From positions 1 through 5,529 of the forward strand of contig CAYFNI010000116.1 in NCBI GenBank assembly GCA_964344495.1: 5,529 nt of DNA. Direction: 5' to 3'. The notes under the pieces are model-generated. The model had not been told where the DNA came from, did not search any database, and saw only the letters and a list, made by a program, of their open reading frames with translations. Shown one piece after another: positions 1 to 5,529 of the stretch. Each line of letters opens with the position of its first letter. Position 1 is the first letter of the stretch. Source of the stretch: UBA6136 sp964344495 (GTDB lineage Bacteria; Pseudomonadota; Gammaproteobacteria; Methylococcales; Methylococcaceae). The translations under genes and the position numbers were made by a program.

Positions 1-2692
1 GTTCGGGACTGGTGGGCACCAGTGACAGGTGGACCTTTCCGATCTCGTCCTGCAGGCGAAGGGCGGCGGACTTCAACTCCCCGTCCGCCTGCGCCGGCCC
101 CTTGAGCAGTGCCTGGAGGGTTCGACGGGCGGCGGCCTTGTTGTTCTGCTCCGCCTGGGTCCGCGCCAGCGCCAGCAGTGCCTGGGCGTCGGGCTGACCG
201 GGCATCGCCGCAAGGGGCTCAAGGCTGGGGTCGAGCAGATCCAGTTCAAAATCCAGTCGGGCAAAGCGGTAGGGTGGCGTGGGCGCGGCTTTCTGACCGT
301 TATCCGGAAACAGTGTCAGGGTATCGTCCAATTCTTCCGCTACGTCATTCGATGCGGCATCGGCCGATTCGTCGTTACTGGACCCATTCCATGAGGGATT
401 GGCCAGAGTGGTCTCCGGCCGGATTTCAGCCGTCAGGGACCGACGACGATCGGCGGTGGCCATGAGTTCTGCCCGTGAGGGCGGGATGAATTCGATCAGA
501 CGGTCAGCGGCGACCGTCCATTCTGACTGGTCGTCCGGCGGTGGCATAGCCTCCGCATCATTGCGCTCATTCTCACGCGGGTGCGCCGGACTTTCTGCGG
601 AGATATCTGCCGGCATGAGGGCGGTTGACGGGTTGGGTCGGTCGGCTACGGACTCCGATGCGGCCTGAGGCGGGAGTTCTTCAGCGGCGGTCGGCTCACG
701 AGCCTCGACCGTTGCGGCCGCGCTCCAGTCGCTCAGCTCGTTCAGCACATCTTCAAGACTCCGTTCGTCCTCCAGCACTGTCACGGCGTCGCTGCCAAAG
801 TCCGGCCTCTGCGACGGTGGGCTGGGGGCGTCGCTGCTGAACGCCTGCTCACGTTCGAGCGCTCGCAGTTCCGCCTCGTAATCGGTGTCATCGACCGCCT
901 GCGCTAATGGGTCCTCGTCCGCGGCCGAGGGTTCGTCCATCGGGTCGATGTTGCTGATCGGACCTTTCTCAGGCACCTCGAGTGCGGGCTGTCGCGCGGA
1001 TGCGTCCGCGGGTGACCGGTCACCCTCTTCCAGTGCGTCCACAGCGGCCCAGAAAGTGTCCTGCAACTCGGGGTGGGTTGTGCGCAATTCGGTACGGTAA
1101 GCGGCGAAAGCTTCCGTTTGGCGGGTCAGTTTGAGAACTTCCAGCAACTTGAGCTTGATGTCCTGGCGGGCGGGATCCTGCTGGGCTTTGTTACGCAGTA
1201 AATCCTCGGCCTGCTGGAAGCGGCCATAACGCAGGTAGACATCGGCTTCCCAAATCGGATCCAGTTCGGGGGGTTCTTCCTCGATCGCAACCTGAGCCGT
1301 CGCAGGTTCGGGCGCAGCGATCGGCGCTGGCGTCGATTCGACCCCGGCTGTGGCGGGACTCTGGTCGATGACCGCTTCGCTCCCGGCGGAGGATAGTGCC
1401 GGCTCGGGGGCTTCGGGGCTGTCGACCAGTTGCTTCCGGCGTCGCTGCAGCCAGGCAGCAAGTCCGAGCAGCACGAAGCCACCACTTGCCAGGCCGTAGC
1501 TGAGACTCATCGGACTGTCTGGCGCGGGCGGAGTTGCCGAGGCGGCCGTGGTTGTCTTCGGTGCGTGGGTCGATTCGGCTGGCGTGGGGGCCGCGGCAGC
1601 GGCTGGCTGATCGGCGGCATCCACGGCCGGTGTGGCCTGATCGGACGGGGCTACGGCGACGTTCTCGTCAGCCACGGCTTCCACCACGCTCTGAATCGAC
1701 CCTGACGGATCGGTCAACGTGCTCTGGTGCTTTTGCAAGGCCGCCAACTCGGCGTTTTTCATCGCCAGCAGCCGGTAGGCCTCCTCGATGCGGACTTCGA
1801 GTTGGGCCAGTTGCTCGCGCAATTCTTCGTTCTCGCGCTTCAACGCCAAGGGGATGCGGGCCGATACTTCGGCTACGGCACCGTGCGAGACCGGAGCGAT
1901 GGCCGGCGACGGGCTGGCCGTGGGAGGCGTGCCGGCGGGTGCGGCAGGGTCGAGCGTCGCCAGATAATCGGCCGTCGGCAGCCGGAGGATGCTGCCGGCC
2001 TTGAGGCCATTGGGACCCCCCTTAAAAGCGCGCGGATTGGCCTGATAGAGGCCCAGCGCCATTTGTTGCGGGGTGATGTTGCCGGGGCGGGCCATCTGAT
2101 CGGCAATTTCGACCAGTTTTTCGCCGCGCCGGACCGGCCCGTAAGTCTGGTCAGTCAGGGCTTCGGGCGCCAGTCCGGCGGGTCGTGGTGCCGGGGCTGA
2201 TCGTTCATACGCACCCGTTTCTGCGAGAGGCGGCTGGGGCAGGCGTTCGGCAGGCGCGGGACTGGCCGTCGCGCGACCGGCGTAGACCCCGCGGCTGAGC
2301 GTGTCGGGCGGGTCCAGCAGCAGGGTGAATTCGCGCAGGACCGATTCCTGGCTGGATTCAACATCCAGCAGGAAGTCGAGGAAGGGTTCGGTCATGACGT
2401 CGGTCGAACTGATCTGGATGACCTGACGTCCGTCGGCTTTGGTGACGGCCTTGAAGTGCAGCCCGGTCAGGACGTGGTGCCGTTCCACGCCCGCCTGCTC
2501 GAACGCCTCCGGGCTGGCCAGGCGGATTTGGACCTTGTCGATGCGGTCACTGCCCGAGAGGATCAGGGGAATTTCGGCCCGCAGTGGCTGGTCCAGGCCG
2601 GATTGCACCCGAATGTCCCCCACGCCCAAGGCGGCGGCCCCCAGCGGGTAGAGCAGGCCCATCAGTGTGAGGGGTCTCAGGATCGCGGACAT
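1..2692 (-). CDS. fimV: FimV/HubP-family polar organiser protein (LysM, one TM helix, TPR), C-terminus outside the window
   Basis: The frame is open for 897 codons from ATG 2692 to the window edge, with no stop. A short signal peptide (residues 1 to about 21, ending GAAA) leads into the conserved FimV N-terminal domain (about 22-128, starting LGVGDIRVQSGLDQPL). A Pro/Ala linker precedes a LysM-like FimV core module (184-239, YGPVRRGEKL to SILRLP). A coiled coil follows (about 284-319; L284, L291, L295, L298, I302, A305, L309, L316). After a second Pro/Ala linker comes one membrane helix (about 399-415) followed by RRRK. The cytoplasmic part has two TPR-like units (about 481-541, with ADVYLRYGRFQQAEDLL), a long disordered acidic stretch, and a weak TPR-like segment (about 808-890). 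In the family, the periplasmic part binds peptidoglycan and the cytoplasmic part recruits polar proteins for type IV pili, twitching and chemosensory signalling. The position after asd matches known synteny. Low-complexity divergence makes the exact partners unpredictable. The ATG lacks a clear Shine-Dalgarno, but no better in-frame start is seen. Confidence 0.93.
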   Translation of the reverse strand, partial: MSAILRPLTLMGLLYPLGAAALGVGDIRVQSGLDQPLRAEIPLILSGSDRIDKVQIRLASPEAFEQAGVERHHVLTGLHFKAVTKADGRQVIQISSTDVMTEPFLDFLLDVESSQESVLREFTLLLDPPDTLSRGVYAGRATASPAPAERLPQPPLAETGAYERSAPAPRPAGLAPEALTDQTYGPVRRGEKLVEIADQMARPGNITPQQMALGLYQANPRAFKGGPNGLKAGSILRLPTADYLATLDPAAPAGTPPTASPSPAIAPVSHGAVAEVSARIPLALKRENEELREQLAQLEVRIEEAYRLLAMKNAELAALQKHQSTLTDPSGSIQSVVEAVADENVAVAPSDQATPAVDAADQPAAAAAPTPAESTHAPKTTTAASATPPAPDSPMSLSYGLASGGFVLLGLAAWLQRRRKQLVDSPEAPEPALSSAGSEAVIDQSPATAGVESTPAPIAAPEPATAQVAIEEEPPELDPIWEADVYLRYGRFQQAEDLLRNKAQQDPARQDIKLKLLEVLKLTRQTEAFAAYRTELRTTHPELQDTFWAAVDALEEGDRSPADASARQPALEVPEKGPISNIDPMDEPSAADEDPLAQAVDDTDYEAELRALEREQAFSSDAPSPPSQRPDFGSDAVTVLEDERSLEDVLNELSDWSAAATVEAREPTAAEELPPQAASESVADRPNPSTALMPADISAESPAHPRENERNDAEAMPPPDDQSEWTVAADRLIEFIPPSRAELMATADRRRSLTAEIRPETTLANPSWNGSSNDESADAASNDVAEELDDTLTLFPDNGQKAAPTPPYRFARLDFELDLLDPSLEPLAAMPGQPDAQALLALARTQAEQNNKAAARRTLQALLKGPAQADGELKSAALRLQDEIGKVHLSLVPTSPE

Positions 2693-2774
2693 AGGTACCG
2701 ATTCGGAGGTGGTTGCACTTCGGTCGCATCGGGGATCCGCACAACTCAGCGTAGCCCCCGATGCAGCGGTGCGG
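2693..2774 (-). other. Structured asd-fimV intergenic gap with interleaved inverted repeats
   Basis: This 82-nt gap contains a perfect 9-bp inverted repeat, GCATCGGGG at 2726-2734 and CCCCGATGC at 2756-2764, around 21 nt. In a minus-strand RNA the stem could extend by one G-U pair at each end. A second 6-bp repeat (2737-2742 with 2769-2774) interleaves with it in the order A-B-A'-B', so the two stems either exclude each other or form a pseudoknot. No T-run follows, so it is not a standard intrinsic terminator. It could be an RNA control element, an mRNA end-stabilising hairpin for asd, or a DNA operator whose arm centres lie 30 bp apart. The repeats are seen directly; any function is inference. 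Confidence 0.5.
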
Positions 2775-2778
2775 TCAA
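2748..2778 (-). promoter_or_regulatory. Possible weak sigma-70 promoter for fimV
   Basis: On the minus strand TTGACC (2778-2773, five of six bases of the -35 consensus, overlapping the asd stop codon) is followed after 19 nt by TACGCT (2753-2748), which keeps the T, A and final T of a -10 box. Transcription would start near 2740, leaving a leader of roughly 50 nt before the fimV ATG. The spacer is longer than ideal and the -10 is poor. One arm of the 9-bp palindrome lies in the spacer and the other just downstream of the -10, which would suit a regulated promoter. Read-through from asd is an equally good explanation for fimV expression. Confidence 0.22.
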
Positions 2779-3797
2779 AGGTACTCCTTTATCAGTACTT
2801 CGGCAATTTGCAGGCTGTTGAGTGCCGCACCCTTGCGGATATTATCGGAGACCACCCAGAGGTTCAGGCCGCGGGGGTGGGAGATGTCCTCCCGCACGCG
2901 CCCGACAAACACCGGGTCGTTGCCCGCGCTTTCGGTCACGGCGGTTGGGTAGCCGCCCGGCTGGCGTTCGTCGAGCACGGTAACACCGGGAGCTTTGTGC
3001 AGCAGGGCCAGCGCCTCGTCCGCGTTGATCTTGGCCCGGGTTTCGATGTGTACCGCCTCTGAGTGGCCATAGAACACCGGCACCCGCACGGCGGTGGGAT
3101 TCACCTGGATCCGGTCGTCGCCCATGATCTTGCGGGTTTCCCAGACCATCTTCATTTCTTCCTTGGTGTAGCCGTTGTCCATGAAGACGTCGATCTGGGG
3201 CAGAACGTTGAAAGCGATCTGCTTCGGGTACACCTTGGGTGAGATGGGTTTGCCGCTGAGCAGTTGCGTGGTCTGCGTGGCCAGTTCCTCGATGGCCTGC
3301 TTGCCGGTCCCGGACACGGCCTGATAGGTGCAGACGTTGATCCGCTCAATGCCCACCGCGTCATGGATCGGTTTCAGCGCGACCAGCATCTGGATGGTGG
3401 AGCAGTTGGGATTGGCGATGATGCCGCGATTGCGATACAGGGCGATGGCCTCCGGGTTCACTTCCGGCACGACCAGCGGAATATCGTCCTCGTAGCGAAA
3501 CCGCGAGGTGTTGTCGATGACGATACACCCCGCCGCGGCAGCGATCGGCCCATAGATCTCGGAGACGGACGCCCCGGCCGAGAACAGCCCGATCTGCGCC
3601 CGCTGAAAGTCGAACTCGGCGACATCGAGAACGGTGAGCGCTTCGCCCCTGAACTCGATGGTTTGCCCGGCGGAGCGGCTGCTGGCCAGCGGGAACACCT
3701 CGCCGACCGGGAAATTGCGTTCCTCCAGCAGCGCCAGCATGGTTTCGCCGACGGCACCGGTTGCGCCGAGTACGGCGACATTGTAGGTCTTGCTCAT
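2775..3797 (-). CDS. asd: Aspartate-semialdehyde dehydrogenase
   Basis: A complete protein of 340 residues that reduces aspartyl-4-phosphate to aspartate semialdehyde with NADPH in the cytoplasm. This is the branch-point step towards lysine and diaminopimelate, threonine and methionine. The N-terminal dinucleotide fold carries GATGAVG at 11-17. The nucleophile is C132 in NPNCST, with Q159 in YQAVSGTG, and R238 and H245 in the RVPVFYGHSEAVHIET block. All expected catalytic positions are present, which argues against the catalytically altered paralogue Usg. The length fits the shorter ASADH branch rather than the roughly 370-residue E. coli-type enzyme. The ATG at 3797 lies 12 nt after the leuB stop, with a weak GGGA (3805-3808) 7 nt upstream, so co-transcription and perhaps translational coupling with leuB are likely. 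The gene ends GAG-TAC-CTT-TGA. Confidence 0.97.
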   Translation of the reverse strand: MSKTYNVAVLGATGAVGETMLALLEERNFPVGEVFPLASSRSAGQTIEFRGEALTVLDVAEFDFQRAQIGLFSAGASVSEIYGPIAAAAGCIVIDNTSRFRYEDDIPLVVPEVNPEAIALYRNRGIIANPNCSTIQMLVALKPIHDAVGIERINVCTYQAVSGTGKQAIEELATQTTQLLSGKPISPKVYPKQIAFNVLPQIDVFMDNGYTKEEMKMVWETRKIMGDDRIQVNPTAVRVPVFYGHSEAVHIETRAKINADEALALLHKAPGVTVLDERQPGGYPTAVTESAGNDPVFVGRVREDISHPRGLNLWVVSDNIRKGAALNSLQIAEVLIKEYL

Positions 3798-3809
3798 GGC
3801 GGAATCCCG

Positions 3810-4889
3810 TCAGGCGCGCAGGCCGGCAACGATGGCGTCACCCATTTCACGGGTGCCGACCTTGCGTGTGCCTTCGGAGTAGATGTCGGCGGTGCGGTAG
3901 CCGGCATCCAGCGCCGCCGTGACGGCGCGCTCGATGCGATCGGCATGGGCGGCATCGCCAAAGCTGTAGCGCAGCATCATGGCGACCGAAAGAATGGTCG
4001 CGATCGGGTTGGCGACACCCTTGCCGGCGATGTCGGGTGCCGAGCCGTGGATCGGTTCGTACATGCCCTTGCCGTTCTTGTCCAGCGAGGCCGAGGGCAG
4101 CATGCCAATCGAACCGGTCAGCATGGCGGCGCAATCGGACAGGATGTCTCCGAACATGTTTTCGGTGACCATCACGTCGAACTGCTTGGGTGCCCGTACC
4201 AGCTGCATGGCGGCATTGTCGACGTACATGTGGGTCAGTTCGACATCCGGGTAATCGTTGGAGACCTCAATCATGATTTCGCGCCACAGTTCGGTGCACT
4301 CCAGCACGTTGGCCTTGTCGACCGAGCACAGACGGCGGTTGCGCTTCTGGGCGGTCTGGAACGCGATATGGCCGATACGGCGAATTTCCGATTCGGTGTA
4401 GAACAGGGTATTGAAGCCTTCCCGCTCACCCTGGTCATTGACCCGCCGACCGCGCGGCTGGCCGAAGTAGATGCCGCCGGTCAGTTCGCGGATGATCATG
4501 ATGTCGAGGCCTGACACCACCTCCGGCTTCAACGTCGAAGCGGCCACCAACTGCGGGTAGAGCAGGGCCGGCCGCAGGTTGGCGAACAATTCCAGTTCCG
4601 AGCGCAGGCCCAGGAGACCACGTTCGGGTCTGACCGAATAATCAAGCGGCTCCCATTTCGGCCCGCCGACGGCGCCCAGCAGGACCGAATCTGCGGCGCG
4701 GCAAAGCGTCAGTGTCGCATCCGGGAATGGGGTGCCGGTGGCATCGTAGGCGGCGCCGCCGATCAGGGCTTCTTCGGTCTCAATCTGGAGGCCAAAGTCC
4801 TGTTTCAGCACGTCCAGTACCCGCAGCGCTTCCGCCACGATTTCGGTACCAATGCCGTCACCCGGCAATACTGCGATTTTTTTGGTCAT
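3810..4889 (-). CDS. leuB: 3-isopropylmalate dehydrogenase
   Basis: A complete protein of 359 residues, the usual length for bacterial LeuB. It oxidises (2R,3S)-3-isopropylmalate with NAD+ and decarboxylates the product to 4-methyl-2-oxopentanoate, the third leucine-specific step, as a cytoplasmic Mg/Mn-dependent dimer. It starts with the family hallmark PGDGIG (9-14). Substrate-binding R96, R106 and R134 and catalytic Y141 (ELTGGIYFG) and K192 (SVDKANVLE) are all in place. The metal ligands D224 (YVDNAAMQL), D248 and D252 (ENMFGDILSD) are present, as is the NAD-binding stretch HGSAPDIAGKGVANP (281-295). The arginine pattern and the HGSAPDIAGKG motif separate it from isocitrate and tartrate dehydrogenase relatives. 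It follows leuD by 31 nt and precedes asd by 12 nt, consistent with an operon. Confidence 0.98.
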   Translation of the reverse strand: MTKKIAVLPGDGIGTEIVAEALRVLDVLKQDFGLQIETEEALIGGAAYDATGTPFPDATLTLCRAADSVLLGAVGGPKWEPLDYSVRPERGLLGLRSELELFANLRPALLYPQLVAASTLKPEVVSGLDIMIIRELTGGIYFGQPRGRRVNDQGEREGFNTLFYTESEIRRIGHIAFQTAQKRNRRLCSVDKANVLECTELWREIMIEVSNDYPDVELTHMYVDNAAMQLVRAPKQFDVMVTENMFGDILSDCAAMLTGSIGMLPSASLDKNGKGMYEPIHGSAPDIAGKGVANPIATILSVAMMLRYSFGDAAHADRIERAVTAALDAGYRTADIYSEGTRKVGTREMGDAIVAGLRA

Positions 4890-4899
4890 GTTCTGGTGG

Positions 4900-4909
4900 T
4901 CCTGTCCCT
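4900..4909 (-). promoter_or_regulatory. Likely ribosome binding site of leuB
   Basis: In the 31-nt leuD-leuB gap the minus strand reads AGGGACAGGA, giving two purine-rich Shine-Dalgarno-like cores. The nearer one, AGGA, lies 10 nt from the leuB ATG at 4889, slightly far but workable. It supports the ATG that begins MTKKIAVLPGDGIG, the standard LeuB N-terminus. No promoter or terminator is apparent in the gap. Confidence 0.45.
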
Positions 4910-4920
4910 AAGTCGTTCTA

Positions 4921-5529
4921 TCAGGTGGCGTCGGCAAACAGCCAGGGCGCTTCCTGACGGCGGCGCGCCTCGTAGGCGCGGATGGCGTCGGCGTGCTGCA
5001 GCGTCAGCCCAATATCGTCGAGGCCGTGCAGCAGCCGGTGCTTGCGCGTCGGCTCGATGTCGAACGGGATGCGTTCGCCGAATTTGGTCGTGATCAGCTG
5101 CTTTTCCAGGTCGACTTCCAGCTGATAGCCGATGCCGGCCTCGGCGAACAGCCGATCGACAATGGCCGCATCCAGCACGATCGGCAGCAGGCCATTCTTG
5201 AAGCAGTTGTTGTAAAAGATGTCGGCAAAGCTGGGCGCAATGATGACCCGGAAGCCGTAATCTTCAAGTGCCCACGGTGCATGCTCGCGCGATGAGCCGC
5301 ACCCGAAGTTCTCGCGCGTCAGCAGGATGCGGGCCCGGTATGCGGCCGGTTTGTTGAGGATGAAGTCCGGATTCAGGGGCCGGTGGGTGCAGTCCATGTC
5401 GGGTTCGCCACGGTCCAGATAGCGCCACTCATCGAACAGGTAGGCGCCGAAGCCACTGCGTTTGATCGACTTCAGAAACTGCTTGGGGATGATGGCGTCG
5501 GTATCAATGTTGGCCCGATCCAGCGGAAC
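4921..5529 (-). CDS. leuD: 3-isopropylmalate dehydratase small subunit, N-terminus outside the window
   Basis: The last 202 residues of LeuD. Since the family is about 212-215 residues long, only about a dozen N-terminal residues are missing. LeuD pairs with the iron-sulfur subunit LeuC to form isopropylmalate isomerase, which converts 2-isopropylmalate to 3-isopropylmalate. The visible part begins VPLDRANIDTDAIIPKQFL, the conserved LeuD start region, followed by FDEWRYLDRGEP. It carries the swivelling-domain active-site loop NFGCGSSREHAPWAL and then FADIFYNNCFKNGLLPIVL. It ends with a typical C-terminal helix and a TGA at 4923-4921. The ATG at 5397 is internal, because homology continues upstream to the window edge. 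leuC is expected just beyond 5529 by analogy with other genomes. leuB follows directly, with no gene between them. Confidence 0.97.
   Translation of the reverse strand, partial: VPLDRANIDTDAIIPKQFLKSIKRSGFGAYLFDEWRYLDRGEPDMDCTHRPLNPDFILNKPAAYRARILLTRENFGCGSSREHAPWALEDYGFRVIIAPSFADIFYNNCFKNGLLPIVLDAAIVDRLFAEAGIGYQLEVDLEKQLITTKFGERIPFDIEPTRKHRLLHGLDDIGLTLQHADAIRAYEARRRQEAPWLFADAT

Noticed and set aside
1534..2200. Two overlapping plus-strand open frames of about 156 codons each opposite fimV
   Set aside because: They overlap each other in different frames, are Arg/Gly/Pro rich, and mirror the continuous FimV frame with its recognisable LysM, coiled-coil and membrane segments.
1..2692. Possible frameshift or break in the long fimV region
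   Set aside because: Translating the minus strand line by line gives one continuous frame from ATG 2692 to position 1 with no stop, and FimV features appear in the expected order.
2705..2715. GGAGGTGG on the plus strand, looking like a strong Shine-Dalgarno
   Set aside because: The only nearby start is a TTG 3 nt away, opening a 13-codon frame that ends at a TAG at 2752-2754; it is the chance complement of the fimV leader.
2547..2744. A 65-codon minus-strand frame overlapping the fimV start
   Set aside because: It is in a different frame from fimV, shows no domain, and loses to the clear FimV signal peptide and N-terminal domain in the overlapping frame.
2726..2764. The inverted repeat as a Rho-independent terminator of asd
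   Set aside because: The loop is 21 nt and neither strand has a T-run after the stem, so the intrinsic terminator pattern is not met.
2775..3797. Asd as the non-catalytic paralogue Usg
   Set aside because: The nucleophile cysteine (NPNCST), glutamine, arginine and histidine of true aspartate-semialdehyde dehydrogenase are all present.
3264..4514. Long plus-strand open frame (416 codons) opposite asd and leuB
   Set aside because: It lies entirely antisense to two genes with full catalytic motifs and spans the junction between them. The translation is rich in Gly, Asp, Arg and His with no recognisable domain, as expected from the complement of GC-rich coding sequence.

Overview
This is a GC-rich bacterial window in which every gene I can support lies on the minus strand. 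In transcription order these are leuD (its first residues lie beyond position 5529), leuB, asd, and a long fimV-type gene whose end lies beyond position 1. The order leuD-leuB-asd-fimV is a known neighbourhood in Gammaproteobacteria such as Pseudomonas, and a similar one occurs in Betaproteobacteria. The short Asd type (NPNCST active site, 340 residues) and the FimV/HubP protein make a gammaproteobacterium the better guess. I cannot name the genus.

From 5529 down to 2775 the window is compact housekeeping metabolism. LeuD and LeuB carry out the second and third committed steps of leucine synthesis, and Asd makes aspartate semialdehyde for lysine/diaminopimelate, threonine and methionine. The gaps are 31 nt (leuD-leuB) and 12 nt (leuB-asd), with no terminator visible, so the three genes probably share one transcript. 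All three proteins keep their catalytic residues and look intact.

Positions 2693-2774 form an 82-nt gap holding the only notable non-coding structure: a perfect 9-bp inverted repeat, interleaved with a 6-bp one, over a weak possible promoter. From 2692 to the window edge the minus strand is one uninterrupted reading frame of 897 codons. It has the FimV plan: signal peptide, conserved periplasmic N-terminal domain, LysM-like module, coiled coil, one membrane helix, cytoplasmic TPRs, and a long Pro/Ala/acidic linker leading to a weak C-terminal TPR-like module. Such proteins act as polar organisers for type IV pili, twitching motility and chemosensory systems.

I see no mobile element, CRISPR array, tRNA, rRNA or phage gene. 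I do not see a new biological system here. The points worth a second look are the structured asd-fimV gap, the unusual translation start of fimV, and the divergent cytoplasmic half of FimV.
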